Source of the DNA: Lysinibacillus sphaericus
Lineage (GTDB): Bacteria; Bacillota; Bacilli; Bacillales_A; Planococcaceae
Reading direction: 5' to 3'
Length of the DNA: 56,465 nucleotides
Assembly (NCBI RefSeq): GCF_006864135.1
Contig: NZ_SADV01000028.1
Coordinates: 1 to 56,465 of the forward strand
The first letter of the stretch is position 1, and every line of letters begins with the position of its first letter. The position numbers and the translations under genes were made by a program. Of the stretch, positions 1-9,289 are shown piece after piece. The notes below the pieces were generated by a model, which worked only from the letters and a program-made list of their open reading frames with translations, was not told where the DNA came from and searched no databases.

Positions 1-438
1 GGACGTGGGAAAGCAAAAGGTTGTGTAGCAACATTTATTGAGCGAATGACACGGTGGTATGTTGGCTTTTTGATACCAGATCGCTCAGCCCAATCAATGG
101 AAAGAGCAGTACGTCTTCTTCATACTAAATTACCAAAAGGCACTATAAAAACAGCCACAACAGACAGAGGTAAAGAATTTAGCTGCTATAAAGTGTTAGA
201 AAAAGACTTAAAAATTGATGTTTATTTTGCGGACGCCTATTCTTCTTGGCAACGCGGAAGTAACGAAAATGGAAATGGATTACTTCGCGAATTCTTCCCT
301 AAGCAAACAAATTTCGATGAAGTATCACCAAAAGAACTAACAGAAGCATTAAACTATATCAACAACCGACCAAGAAAATGTCTTGGTTGGAAAACTGCAA
401 ACGAGGCATTTGATGAGCAACTGTTGCACTTAATTTGA
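1..438 (+). CDS. IS30-family transposase, 3' part cut by the window edge
   Basis: The frame is open from base 1, so the gene starts outside the window; about 145 C-terminal residues are visible. The part seen is the DDE integrase core of an IS30-type transposase. The second catalytic Asp is in TTDRGKEF (residues 46-53 of an ORF whose first Met is base 46 would be lower; the motif is encoded near base 165) and the catalytic Glu is in GSNENGNGLLREFFPK, followed by the typical YINNRPRKCLGWKTANEAF tail. IS30 relatives usually read DNG where this has DRG. The last codons (TGTTGCACTTAATTTGA) probably overlap the right terminal inverted repeat, as is common in this family, but the left end is not in the window so this cannot be verified. 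Whether the element is intact is unknown. Confidence 0.88.
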   Translation, partial: GRGKAKGCVATFIERMTRWYVGFLIPDRSAQSMERAVRLLHTKLPKGTIKTATTDRGKEFSCYKVLEKDLKIDVYFADAYSSWQRGSNENGNGLLREFFPKQTNFDEVSPKELTEALNYINNRPRKCLGWKTANEAFDEQLLHLI

Positions 439-533
439 CAAATCATCTTATAAAAATACGTTAAAAGATGTGCGTTCTGACTGAACCGTAACAAGTCAAA
501 TCGCTTCAAAGGCGCTTAGTACATCAAGAGTTT

Positions 534-568
534 AAACTGCCCGTATGCTTGGGGCGGTTTACTTTTTT
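534..568 (+). terminator. Rho-independent terminator downstream of the IS30 end
   Basis: AAACTGCCC pairs with GGGCGGTTT (one T-G pair) across an 8-9 base loop and is followed by TTTTTT. It may belong to a chromosomal gene that the IS interrupted or follows. The remaining bases between 439 and 660 show no gene. Confidence 0.7.
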
Positions 569-660
569 GTGCTGAGAAAATATATGTAAGGATGTAGGTT
601 AGTTTGAAGTCTTGATAAAATAGAGCTCAATTTAATGAAAAGTTTAATCCGTTGTTAATT

Positions 661-2118
661 TCATTTTTCTAAAGAAGATTTCGATTGTGTTATTCGTGTT
701 GCTACGAAACAAGTAATTATGATAATTACTGATAAAATCAAAAATTCCTTATGTAATCCAAACGCAATGGCTTCTTTTATGCTTTGTAAATTTGAGTTTG
801 AAAGTGAAGTATCATGGTTATTATTGAATATCTGACTAACATCTATATGTGATGTATCTTGCTGTTTACTTAGATATTTTGTTGCTTGTGTCATAGAGAT
901 AGCTGTAAATACTGCAATTCCGATTGTTTGACCTAAACTCTGCATAAATCGAAAAGATGCAACTGATATTCCTCTTAATTTCCAATCAACTTCAGACTGA
1001 ACCACTACTGTATATGTTGTGGTAGCGAATCCCATTCCTGCACCAATGAACGCTGTATAAATCATAAATAACCATACAGGCGTTTCAATTGAAGCTGATG
1101 ACAATCCTAAACAACCGATAAAAATAATAATCGAACCCAACAAAGTAATAAATCTAAAAGACTTTTTAGAGATAAGCCTGCCAGCTATAATGGAGCATAA
1201 AGGCCACATTATTGAGATTGGTATCATAACTAATCCTGATTCGGTTGCTCCACCACCATAAACGCCTTGAATCCATAAAGGAATGTGGAATGAAATAACA
1301 ATAAACACTGAGCCTAATAAGAAAATAGCTAAGTTAGCTACTGTAATGGGACGAATCAAAAAAAGTTGTAATGGAATAAGGGGCTCTGGGGATTTACGTT
1401 CAATTATAATAAAAAGAATGAAGCATATAACACTTACAGATAAGGTTAGTAGAGTAAGCATTGATTCCCATGGCCGATTTAATATGTACAATAAAGAGAT
1501 AATTGCAATGGTAAAAGTAATAATTCCGCTATAATCAATATATCGTTTTTTCTTTTCAAATGTTTCATGCAGAGAAATAAACAATAAAAACATAGAAACT
1601 ATCCCAAATGGAATGTTTAAATAAAATACCCATCGCCAAGAAACATAGTCAACTAAAATCCCTCCAACTAAAGGACCGACAATTCCTGCGATTCCCCATA
1701 CACTACTGAGCCAACCTTGTACTTTTGCTCGTTGCTCAAAGGGATAAATATCTCCGATGATCGTAAAGGTTATACTGGATAAAGCACCGGCTCCCATGCC
1801 TTGAAGTGCTCGAAAAATAATAAGCTGTAACATGTTTTCGGATAAGCCACATAAAATAGACCCGATTAAAAATATTGTTATTCCTATATTAAACATCATT
1901 TTGCGACCGAATAAATCCGCTAGCTTTCCGTATATTGGGGTAGTGATTAATAGGGTCATTAGATAGGCCGAAACAACCCAGCTCATCATTTCTAATCCAC
2001 CTAAATCACCTACCATTTTCGGCATCGCGGTTCCTACGATAGTACCCTCAATTGCAGATAAAAAAGTGGCAATGAAAATGGCCACCGTAACATTTCTTGT
2101 ATTCGTCTTTCTATTCAT
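661..2118 (-). CDS. MFS drug efflux transporter, DHA2 (EmrB/QacA) family
   Basis: A 485-residue integral membrane protein, the length of 14-segment drug:H+ antiporters. Visible signatures are motif A in the first cytoplasmic loop (GKLADLFGRK, about residue 64) and the DHA motif C region with GPLVGGILVDYVSWRWVFYLNIPFG near residue 150. It probably exports toxic organic compounds by proton antiport. It is encoded 15 bases downstream of a MarR regulator on the same strand, behind a single promoter with a MarR-type palindrome, so the pair forms a self-contained inducible efflux operon. The substrate cannot be told from sequence. No terminator is clear between its stop and the IS fragment. Confidence 0.9.
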   Translation of the reverse strand: MNRKTNTRNVTVAIFIATFLSAIEGTIVGTAMPKMVGDLGGLEMMSWVVSAYLMTLLITTPIYGKLADLFGRKMMFNIGITIFLIGSILCGLSENMLQLIIFRALQGMGAGALSSITFTIIGDIYPFEQRAKVQGWLSSVWGIAGIVGPLVGGILVDYVSWRWVFYLNIPFGIVSMFLLFISLHETFEKKKRYIDYSGIITFTIAIISLLYILNRPWESMLTLLTLSVSVICFILFIIIERKSPEPLIPLQLFLIRPITVANLAIFLLGSVFIVISFHIPLWIQGVYGGGATESGLVMIPISIMWPLCSIIAGRLISKKSFRFITLLGSIIIFIGCLGLSSASIETPVWLFMIYTAFIGAGMGFATTTYTVVVQSEVDWKLRGISVASFRFMQSLGQTIGIAVFTAISMTQATKYLSKQQDTSHIDVSQIFNNNHDTSLSNSNLQSIKEAIAFGLHKEFLILSVIIIITCFVATRITQSKSSLEK

Positions 2119-2133
2119 TAATACCCTCCTTAA

Positions 2134-2580
2134 TTATTCCTCATGGTTTAAATGTTGAACAAGTTTGCTTAAGGTGCTGGATAAACTTTCTAATTCCTCG
2201 TCGGTTAAAACTGAAAATGAATTTCGGTTACTTTCTTCACATAATGGTTTGATTTGTCTCATAGTACCCTTTCCTTTTGAAGTCAATCTTGCTCTAGTAA
2301 TCCGTCGATCTTCAGCGTCTGGAAATGTCTCGAGATACTCCCCATTTTGTAAACGTTCAACAAGCCCAGTAATTGTTTGTTTCGTAACTAACGTATCTAA
2401 GCGAAGTTCTTTTAGGGTTACTTCTTCCTCGCGCAGAATGGTCCCCAAAATCATCCATTGTTGTGCACTTTTTAAACCAACTTGTTGTGCCAATCCGCCT
2501 CCAATTCTTCTAAGTAAACTAGATGCACGAAAAACGTCTAACATAATATCCAAATACATTTCATCTCGTTCTTTTTCCAT
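2134..2580 (-). CDS. MarR-family transcriptional regulator
   Basis: 148 residues, normal for MarR. A central winged helix-turn-helix is seen (VTLKELRLDTLVTKQTITGLVERLQNGEYLE) followed by the wing with the DRRITRARLT signature (family consensus DRR). The ATG is preceded by GGAGGG at good spacing. The gene is first in an operon with the MFS exporter. A perfect 14-base palindrome lies between its promoter and its start, so it most likely represses its own operon until a ligand releases it. Ligand unknown. Confidence 0.92.
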   Translation of the reverse strand: MEKERDEMYLDIMLDVFRASSLLRRIGGGLAQQVGLKSAQQWMILGTILREEEVTLKELRLDTLVTKQTITGLVERLQNGEYLETFPDAEDRRITRARLTSKGKGTMRQIKPLCEESNRNSFSVLTDEELESLSSTLSKLVQHLNHEE

Positions 2581-2597
2581 ATCGTACCCTCCATAAA

Positions 2598-2611
2598 GTC
2601 AATATATTGAC
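2598..2611. promoter_or_regulatory. Probable MarR operator (14-bp palindrome)
   Basis: GTCAATATATTGAC is a perfect inverted repeat placed directly downstream of the -10 element of the marR-MFS promoter, overlapping the expected transcription start. This is where a repressor would block the operon. The sequence type (AT-rich core with TTGAC arms) fits MarR operators; binding itself is inferred. Confidence 0.7.
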
Positions 2612-2617
2612 AATTGG

Positions 2618-2646
2618 ATTGTAGCAAAGTCCAGAAAAATAGTCAA
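2618..2646 (-). promoter_or_regulatory. SigA-type promoter of the marR-MFS operon
   Basis: On the minus strand TTGACT (2641-2646) and TACAAT (2618-2623) are separated by exactly 17 bases, one mismatch each from the vegetative consensus. It lies about 40 bases upstream of the marR start. Confidence 0.8.
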
Positions 2647-2817
2647 TAAACGTACTATCAATATACGAACTAATAAAAGGTCTGATAATCTCTACTACCG
2701 AACTTTAACTAATGCTGTACCTATAAAAAAAGAGGTACAACATTTAAACTAGTAAGGATGAAATCAATCCTTTTGTACAACTACTTGTCTTTAGCGTTAC
2801 AGGGTTGACCATTCTTT

Positions 2818-3414
2818 TTACCCCAATTTCTCTGTAGTATCAACTAGCAACTGCTGCAAATGTTTTTTCACTTGTGGCCATTCTTGTAAAGTAATGCTGT
2901 ACATCACTGTATGACGAATCGTACCATCCTTCCGCACCATATGATTACGTAAGACCCCCTCCTTTGTTGCCCCTAAACGTTCAATCGCCTTTTGAGAACG
3001 TAAATTTTCGTGGTCTGTTTTAATTTGAACACGCTGTAAGTTGAGTACCTCAAAGCAGTATTGTAATAATAAATATTTGCAATTCGTATTAATGGCCGTA
3101 CGCCAAAAAGCAGGTGTTATCCATGTAGTACCTATTTCAAGTCGTTTATGCGTTTCATCAATGTCCATAAACCGAGTCGAACCAATGATTTGTCCAGATT
3201 TTTTATCCACAATTACAAATGGAAACTCAGTTTTTTCACGTTTTGTTTTTAATGCCTTGTCCACAAAGTTATTCACATCGAGCATTTTCTCAATTGTTGT
3301 GGACATGTGGGGCCATATCTCTGGATAACTAGCTGCCTCCAATAACCCTTGCGTGTCCTGTTGTTCTAATGGCTTCAGTAATACTACCTCATTTTCTAAT
3401 GCTTTAAAATCCAT
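2818..3414 (-). CDS. GNAT acetyltransferase, RimJ/RimL type
   Basis: 198 residues with the RimJ/L layout: LLKPLEQQDTQGLLEA at the N-terminus, the core strand region RLEIGTTWITPAFWRTAINTN (about 90-110), and the C-terminal HENLRSQKAIERLGATKEGVLR acetyl-CoA fold signature. The usual Q/R-x-x-G-x-G/A loop reads as FWRTAINTN, which is normal for this subgroup. It transfers acetyl from acetyl-CoA to an amine on an unknown target. The start has AAGGAG 9 bases upstream. It is transcribed divergently from a MocR-type regulator, which may control it. Confidence 0.87.
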   Translation of the reverse strand: MDFKALENEVVLLKPLEQQDTQGLLEAASYPEIWPHMSTTIEKMLDVNNFVDKALKTKREKTEFPFVIVDKKSGQIIGSTRFMDIDETHKRLEIGTTWITPAFWRTAINTNCKYLLLQYCFEVLNLQRVQIKTDHENLRSQKAIERLGATKEGVLRNHMVRKDGTIRHTVMYSITLQEWPQVKKHLQQLLVDTTEKLG

Positions 3415-3509
3415 GTTGCTTCACTCCTTTTTACCTATTTAACGGCATTTTTGATATGATAGATAGAACCAATTTTTGAAAAATACACCGTACCAGGAGG
3501 TGCAATATT

Positions 3510-4868
3510 TTGGAGTTATCGATCTCATTTACTGGAGATGCATCGAAATACGTGCAAATCTACGAGGAATTAAAACAAACAATTTTAAGCAAGAAACTAC
3601 TGGCCCATGAGCAATTGCCATCTAAACGAACACTTGCTAAAACGCTTGATGTTAGTGTCCATACGATTAAGGAGGCTTATGAACAATTACTAGCTGAAGG
3701 CTATATCTATAGTAAGGAACGCTCTGGTTATTTTATAGCGCCCTTTGAATTTGAATGGGAACAGCAGCAAAATCAGCACTTATCCACAGCTATAACACCA
3801 ACTACATATACTATAAAATTTGATTTTAATAACGGACATGTGGATAAGGGAGCTTTTCCATTTTCGATCTGGCATAAGCTGTTGAAAAAGCACTTTAATG
3901 TGGATAATTTAACAACAAGTCCTTGGCCAGGAGAAGCTATATTACGGACGGAAATCGCTCGCTATGTTGAACGATCAAGAGGAGTTACTTGTGAAGCATC
4001 ACAGGTGTTCGTTTATAGTGGTACACAAAATCAGCTTCAGGCTCTCTGTCACTTTTTTGGCCAAAAAGCACACGTTGGCTTAGAGGAGCCTGGCTTTAAA
4101 AGAGTACGTGCAACATTGCAACAATGTGGATTAATAACTCATGCTATTCCTGTTGATAACTTAGGGGTATCAATACCGAAAGCATCCATCCACATGTTAT
4201 ACACAACACCCGCACACCAGTTTCCGCTCGGGATGGTCATGCCGGTTGAACGGCGTGCAGAACTTCTACAATGGGCTAATTCTGCGAAGGCATATATTAT
4301 TGAGGATGATTATGACTCGGAATTTCGTTATAAGGGGCTCCCTATTCCCTCTTTAGCAAAGATGGATCAGCTGCAACGTGTTATTTATTTCGGAACCTTT
4401 TCTAAAACACTTATCCCATCGCTCCGTATTAGTTATATGATTTTGCCTAAATCGTTAGTCGAAGAATTTATGCTTTTTAATCAGGAGCAAAAATCTGTTG
4501 TCTCAAAAATAGATCAGCTTGTATTAGCCGATTTTATTGCTCAAGGCTTATTTGATAAGCATTTAGCCAAAATGCGTACTATTTATCGTAAAAAGCAACA
4601 GACGTTACTAGCAGCTATTAACACCCATTTTTCTGAGGAATTCGAAGTAATTGGTGAAAAATCTGGGCTACACATCGTTATGAAGTTACCAAAAAGGCTA
4701 TCTGAGCATAATGCCATTAGGCTCGCACAGGAGGTAGGAATTAAAGTCTATCCATGCTCAACCTCCTATCAGCAAGGCTCTAAACATGCTATGGTCATTA
4801 TGGGTTATGGTGGGCTAACCGTTGAGCAAATTAACGAAAGCATTGCATTACTTGCAACAGTTTGGTAA
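3510..4868 (+). CDS. MocR/PdxR-type regulator (GntR HTH fused to aminotransferase fold)
   Basis: 452 residues. The N-terminal 75 residues form a GntR winged helix (LLAHEQLPSKRTLAKTLDVSVHTIKEAYEQLLAEGYIYSKERSGYFI). The rest is a class I aminotransferase fold with the PLP-binding lysine in FGTFSKTLIPSLRISY near residue 299 and the IIEDDYDSEFRY Asp/Tyr motif. These regulators bind PLP and control vitamin B6, GABA or other amine genes, often the divergent neighbour. Here that neighbour is the GNAT gene. The start is TTG, chosen for AGGAGG 9 bases upstream (3495-3500). The target pathway is unknown. Confidence 0.92.
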   Translation: MELSISFTGDASKYVQIYEELKQTILSKKLLAHEQLPSKRTLAKTLDVSVHTIKEAYEQLLAEGYIYSKERSGYFIAPFEFEWEQQQNQHLSTAITPTTYTIKFDFNNGHVDKGAFPFSIWHKLLKKHFNVDNLTTSPWPGEAILRTEIARYVERSRGVTCEASQVFVYSGTQNQLQALCHFFGQKAHVGLEEPGFKRVRATLQQCGLITHAIPVDNLGVSIPKASIHMLYTTPAHQFPLGMVMPVERRAELLQWANSAKAYIIEDDYDSEFRYKGLPIPSLAKMDQLQRVIYFGTFSKTLIPSLRISYMILPKSLVEEFMLFNQEQKSVVSKIDQLVLADFIAQGLFDKHLAKMRTIYRKKQQTLLAAINTHFSEEFEVIGEKSGLHIVMKLPKRLSEHNAIRLAQEVGIKVYPCSTSYQQGSKHAMVIMGYGGLTVEQINESIALLATVW

Positions 4869-4894
4869 TCCCCATAAACCTTTTTATAGATAAA

Positions 4895-4933
4895 AAAAGA
4901 TGACCCTGACAGTACATATCAGCGTCATCTTTT
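4895..4933. terminator. Bidirectional terminator between convergent genes
   Basis: A 15-base stem (AAAAGATGACCCTGA with TCAGCGTCATCTTTT, one mismatch) with a 9-base loop, flanked by A and T runs so it can serve both the MocR gene and the convergent acylation operon. Confidence 0.85.
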
Positions 4934-4939
4934 CATCAT

Positions 4940-5989
4940 TTAGTCAATATTAATATCTACCACTACATTTTTAAGGTACTCATCAAGATTCCCTTTATTT
5001 ACAGTCTGCATAATAGTTGATCGTTTTTCCCTGTTCTCTAAAGCTTCAATGATTAAATTACCAACGTTTGGGTAGTAATGCAACCAGTCGAAAAAGTCGT
5101 TCTCATTCACCGTTACTTCATTCACACCATGGAAGCTGTACACGGTACCAAAAACATCTACCATATCATTCATCCATCTACTATAAGCCTCGTAACGATT
5201 TTCATTATGCAAAATTGTCTGAAGCCGTTTGGCAGGCATTAATTCTGTAAAGACTACTAGTTCTGTATTCGGGAATGCATCTTTTATAGCTTGAAGCCTT
5301 GTTCGATAGTCGGTATCGTACATAAAAGGCTTAGCTGTCTCTGCTTTAAAATTCTTCTGGAATTTTTGCCACCCTTGCTCCATATCATCATTTGGATACG
5401 TAGTTTGAGCAATATTATGACGTGTGTAACTGCGCGCACCATCGTAATGATTTGCTTTTGAAATATCATAATTAAAAAGAGCATAATGCATCGTGCTTGC
5501 TGAAAATAAGGACTTTATTGCATAAAAAGGTGCCTCCGACGTCTCGATATAAGTTTGCGGCGGATTCGATGTACTAGGTTTGCCAGCATTCGCCGAATCA
5601 AAATATAACTCAATAAAAATTCTCTTAAACGGCTTACCATTTTTCTTTTCAGCATATTTCATGTAAGGCAAATATTCTGTAATATGCAGTCCGCTCAATG
5701 AATAGTTATAAACATTTTCTTTTGTAAAAGCCCTCTCATCAAGATACGTAATCCTGCTCGTTCCCATTAACAAACTATCATAGTTAAAATCATGGCTATT
5801 GATATAATTTGTTTTTAATTGTCTTTCATCAAAGCCAAGCTGATAGTCGTTAAAGTCATTCGCATGTGTGTAATTCCAAAGAGGGTCAATATAATAATTG
5901 AAACCCATAATTCCGAAAACAGGTAATCCTATTACTATGAAAGATGTGGCAAATAATTTTACTAACCATTTTTTCGGATCCAAGTTCAT
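4940..5989 (-). CDS. SGNH-hydrolase-like membrane-anchored protein, partner of the MBOAT
   Basis: 349 residues with one N-terminal membrane segment (about 10-30) and an extracellular domain. A GTSR serine block (DSLLMGTSRI, about residue 70) and a late DxxH block (FFDWLHYYP, about 305) match the SGNH-like plan of AlgJ/AlgX/DltD-type proteins. Such proteins accept or transfer acyl groups handed out by an MBOAT in the membrane. The gene starts 12 bases after the MBOAT stop on the same strand, so the two are cotranscribed. The polymer acylated (secondary wall glycan or exopolysaccharide) is not evident because no glycan genes are adjacent. Confidence 0.78.
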   Translation of the reverse strand: MNLDPKKWLVKLFATSFIVIGLPVFGIMGFNYYIDPLWNYTHANDFNDYQLGFDERQLKTNYINSHDFNYDSLLMGTSRITYLDERAFTKENVYNYSLSGLHITEYLPYMKYAEKKNGKPFKRIFIELYFDSANAGKPSTSNPPQTYIETSEAPFYAIKSLFSASTMHYALFNYDISKANHYDGARSYTRHNIAQTTYPNDDMEQGWQKFQKNFKAETAKPFMYDTDYRTRLQAIKDAFPNTELVVFTELMPAKRLQTILHNENRYEAYSRWMNDMVDVFGTVYSFHGVNEVTVNENDFFDWLHYYPNVGNLIIEALENREKRSTIMQTVNKGNLDEYLKNVVVDINID

Positions 5990-6001
5990 TCACACCTTTA
6001 T

Positions 6002-7459
6002 TTAGAAATTAAAATATAAGAATATACTATTTTTTTGCATATAATAAATCGATACTAGCACTAGTGCAATCATAAATTGCGTATAAATGATTGCTCCCCA
6101 ATTAAATTTCATCTTATCCATTAATTGAATAGAATTTAATGCCGTAAATGCAATAACAAGTGTGATTAAGAGTCCTACAACAATCACTATTGGATCACTG
6201 AATGATAGTCCCAAAATATTAAAAGCGCCCGCTTGCGCAAAATTCGTGTGCGGCTCCGTAAAGAAATTAGTTATAGCTGTCATGTTTGGCGTAAACATTT
6301 TGGCTATAATAGTATTCGCTTGCTCAATACTTGTTGCACGGAAATATATCCAAGCGATATTAACAAATTGGAAAGTCATAAACCATGAAAGTAAATACGG
6401 AAGCTTAATACGTGTTTTACTAAAAAGTCTCACAACTACAGACGCAAAGCCATGCATCAGTCCCCATAAAACAAAATTCCATCCTGCACCATGCCAAAAT
6501 CCACTGATGAAGAAAATAATTAATATATTTATATAGGTTCTAAATGCCCCTTTACGACTACCCCCTAATGGAAAATAGACATATGTAGTTAAAAACCGGT
6601 TCAACGTCATATGCCACTTTTTCCAAAACTCCTGAATATTACGTGCTTTATAAGGAGAGTAGAAATTTACTGGCAGTTTAATATTAAATAATAATGCTAA
6701 ACCGATCGCCATATCAGAATATCCACTAAAATCATAATAAAGTTGCACTGTATACGATAATGAGGTAATCCAAGCTTCTATAAAACTTAAGTTACTATAA
6801 TTGGCAAAGCCTTCATTCGCCCATATGCCCACCGTATCAGCAATTACAACCTTCTTGACTAAACCAATTGCAAAAATAAATAAACCTCGTGCAACATGTT
6901 CATAAATAATTTTACGATTTCCCTTAGTATCATACTGCGGAAGCATTTCATCATGCTGAACAATTGGTCCTGCAATTAACTGCGGGAAAAACAAAATGAA
7001 CAGCGCATAATGGCTAAATTTATAATGAGCTGTTCCATCACGATAACTATCAACAATAAAAGCAATTTGTTGGAATGTAATAAAACTAAGTCCTAATGGT
7101 AGCAATAAGTGCAACAGTGCAAAATTTGTACCAAATAAACTATTTATATTACCAATAAAGAAATCGGTATATTTATAGTAGCAGAGAATTATAATATTGA
7201 AGATGACTCCAATTATCATATACGTTTTTCTCCAACGACTATTGGTACTACTAATTACCCGACTTAAAGCAAAGTTCACAACTATTGAGATTGTGATGAT
7301 TGCTAAATAAGTTAACTTAAAATAGCCGTAAAAAATCAAAGAGCTCAGTACCAACCAATAGATCGCATATTGCTGGTTTCTAAAACGATTTAATAAAAAA
7401 TAGATAATAAATGTTATAGGTAAAAACAAGAAAATAAATTCAAAGGAATTAAAAAGCAT
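6002..7459 (-). CDS. MBOAT-family O-acyltransferase (AlgI/PatA-like)
   Basis: 485 residues, polytopic. The family hallmarks are clear: LSFITFQQIAFIVDSYRDG, DFSGYSDMAIGLALLF, NIQEFWKKWHMTLNRFLTTYVYFPLGG and the catalytic-histidine motif FISGFWHGAGWNFVLWGLMHG (about residues 310-330). It moves an acyl group, usually acetyl, across the membrane for polysaccharide O-acylation. It is upstream of and paired with the SGNH-like protein. The length and motifs favour the AlgI/PatA group over teichoic-acid DltB, and no dltA or dltC is nearby. Confidence 0.9.
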   Translation of the reverse strand: MLFNSFEFIFLFLPITFIIYFLLNRFRNQQYAIYWLVLSSLIFYGYFKLTYLAIITISIVVNFALSRVISSTNSRWRKTYMIIGVIFNIIILCYYKYTDFFIGNINSLFGTNFALLHLLLPLGLSFITFQQIAFIVDSYRDGTAHYKFSHYALFILFFPQLIAGPIVQHDEMLPQYDTKGNRKIIYEHVARGLFIFAIGLVKKVVIADTVGIWANEGFANYSNLSFIEAWITSLSYTVQLYYDFSGYSDMAIGLALLFNIKLPVNFYSPYKARNIQEFWKKWHMTLNRFLTTYVYFPLGGSRKGAFRTYINILIIFFISGFWHGAGWNFVLWGLMHGFASVVVRLFSKTRIKLPYLLSWFMTFQFVNIAWIYFRATSIEQANTIIAKMFTPNMTAITNFFTEPHTNFAQAGAFNILGLSFSDPIVIVVGLLITLVIAFTALNSIQLMDKMKFNWGAIIYTQFMIALVLVSIYYMQKNSIFLYFNF

Positions 7460-7518
7460 TGCACCACTCCCCTAATAGCCATTCCTTTATATTCAAAATT
7501 TAAGACTCCTCACCACAA

Positions 7519-7612
7519 CATTTCCGTTCCGACTAGACGCTTACCTGAAGACGTTCACTTGCGCTCCAGGGATCTCATCTTTGACGCATTTCCAAAGGCC
7601 CTACAATCAACC
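7519..7612 (+). repeat. Dispersed intergenic repeat, copy a (decayed)
   Basis: Contains TTTCCGTTCCGACTAGACGC at the left, the internal GCGCTCCAGGGATCTCATCT block and CTACAATCAACC at the right, the same ordered blocks as the better copy at 42289-42488. It lies upstream of the MBOAT gene. Confidence 0.65.
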
Positions 7613-8112
7613 TAAAACACGACATACGTTTAACAAATATTTAGTGAAGAGCCTATCAAATTTAATGTTTTAATATTATATTTACATCACTTAAATTAGC
7701 CATATAACACTTTAACATTGATACACTCGTAAAATCTAAATGAAATAAATACCATTGTTATATTCATTATGTATTTAAAGAGGTCAAATATTATATTATA
7801 CTAAAAAGTTAACCTAAAACAAATAACGATTTCAAAATAAGGTAGAGAAAGACAAAAACCTATATAATAATACCTCATTTTAACAATTGTTTAAAGGAAA
7901 TTCCTGTTTGTTGTCGAAAAATGAAAGTTAGAATTATACCTACAAATAAAGTGGTGATTCCTAATAAGGTTTTTACTAGTTTGCTTTCATTCTATTAATG
8001 GGTGGGTTTGATTTTGAGCATCCACTCACAACAATACTTTTTTCAAGCTATAGGATCTAAAACAAAAGTAACCTCTGTATAGCGTGTTGATCACTATACA
8101 GAGGTCATTCAT
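7613..8112. other. AT-rich gap without a supported gene
   Basis: Nothing convincing is seen. On the minus strand between about 8030 and 7880 there are two short reading fragments in different frames, one with a lipobox-like VVSGC and one with a single membrane segment ending in SFKQLLK. Neither has a start with a ribosome binding site, so this may be a decayed small gene. Confidence 0.4.
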
Positions 8113-9081
8113 CTATATTTTAATTAAAATCTTTCCTTGATGCTGACGACTTTCCATCAAATCATGCGCTTTCTGCATGTCTTCTAATGCAAAAATATTA
8201 GCAATTGGTACTTGGAAACTTTCATCCTTCAACAGCGCAAACATCTCCTGTGCAACTTGTTGTAACACTTCAGGCTTGGAAGCTCGAGTCGTTCCTAAAC
8301 TAAACCCTTTCACATTGCGGCAGCTACTATGCAAGTCAGATGTTTTTATATTCCCGGCTTTACCACCGCTATTGCCAAATTGCACTAGCGTACCATACGG
8401 GGCTAAACAGTTAAAACTCTCTTCCGTAATATTCCCGGCAATGGAGTCAAAAATAATGTTAACACCATGACCATCCGTATATTCATTCACTTTCGCACTA
8501 AAATTATCGTATGTCAGTACATGATGTGCACCTAGTTCAAGGGCAATAGTCGCTTTCCTCATATCACCAACAGTGCCAATAATCTTCTTGGCGCCTAGCT
8601 TTTTCGCCATTTGAATCAGCATCGTCCCTGCCCCACCAGATGCAGCATGAATTAATACGCTATCATCTGAGCTAATTGGAGCGATTTGATGTGCCAAAAG
8701 ATAGGATAGAAACAAAACCGTTGGCACAGCGGCTGCCTTTTCCAAAGAAACATCATTCGGAACTTTAAAGACTAGCTGCTCATTCGCCACCACATATTCT
8801 GCATAGGCTCCATTTTTCGGGAATGCAAGAACCACATCCCCAACTTTAAAAGCGCTACTTTTAGCAAAAACCTCCTCAACTACACCAGCTACATCTAAAC
8901 CGAGTATCATTGGGAAATTTGCTTTTGCTTTATTACCTTTTCTATTTTTAATATCAGCAAAATTCACACTCGTATACGTCGTACGTATTAATATTTCCCC
9001 TGCTGAAATAGTGGGCTTTGGACATTCCACATACTTTAAAACATCAGAAGTGCCAAACTCATTAATAATCACAGCCTGCAT
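8113..9081 (-). CDS. Zinc-independent MDR family NADPH:quinone reductase-like oxidoreductase
   Basis: 322 residues from the chosen ATG, which has GGAGGG just upstream; a longer frame to 9192 has no good start and its extra residues look non-coding. The fold is the alcohol-dehydrogenase GroES-like domain (MQAVIINEFGTSDVLKY, LGLDVAGVVEEV) followed by a Rossmann domain with the nucleotide loop SGGAGTMLIQMAKKLGAKKIIGTV. Zinc-ligand cysteines of true alcohol dehydrogenases are absent, which fits the quinone-reductase branch that reduces quinones or enones with NADPH. It is monocistronic. The physiological substrate is unknown. Confidence 0.88.
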   Translation of the reverse strand: MQAVIINEFGTSDVLKYVECPKPTISAGEILIRTTYTSVNFADIKNRKGNKAKANFPMILGLDVAGVVEEVFAKSSAFKVGDVVLAFPKNGAYAEYVVANEQLVFKVPNDVSLEKAAAVPTVLFLSYLLAHQIAPISSDDSVLIHAASGGAGTMLIQMAKKLGAKKIIGTVGDMRKATIALELGAHHVLTYDNFSAKVNEYTDGHGVNIIFDSIAGNITEESFNCLAPYGTLVQFGNSGGKAGNIKTSDLHSSCRNVKGFSLGTTRASKPEVLQQVAQEMFALLKDESFQVPIANIFALEDMQKAHDLMESRQHQGKILIKI

Positions 9082-9289
9082 AAATTTCCCCCTCCTTGTT
9101 ATAGTTAGATTATAAAATAAAAAGGAATAAATAGGAGGTATTTCCATGAAAATAAAAATGATAAAAGAACAATACAACGGAATCTCATACAAGCATCTCT
9201 TTAATAGAAGGTGCTACTATTTGCTATTGCTTTAGCATTAAACCTTCTCTAGTCATCGAATTCAGAAATATTCCTATAAAATCTAGCTT

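Noticed and set aside
7880..8035. Possible small lipoprotein or membrane peptide on the minus strand
   Set aside because: The lipobox-like part and the membrane part are in different frames and neither has a usable start; at best a relic.
9082..9192. N-terminal extension of the quinone reductase
   Set aside because: Extra residues are hydrophobic AT-rich translation without family similarity, and GGAGGG marks the ATG at 9081.
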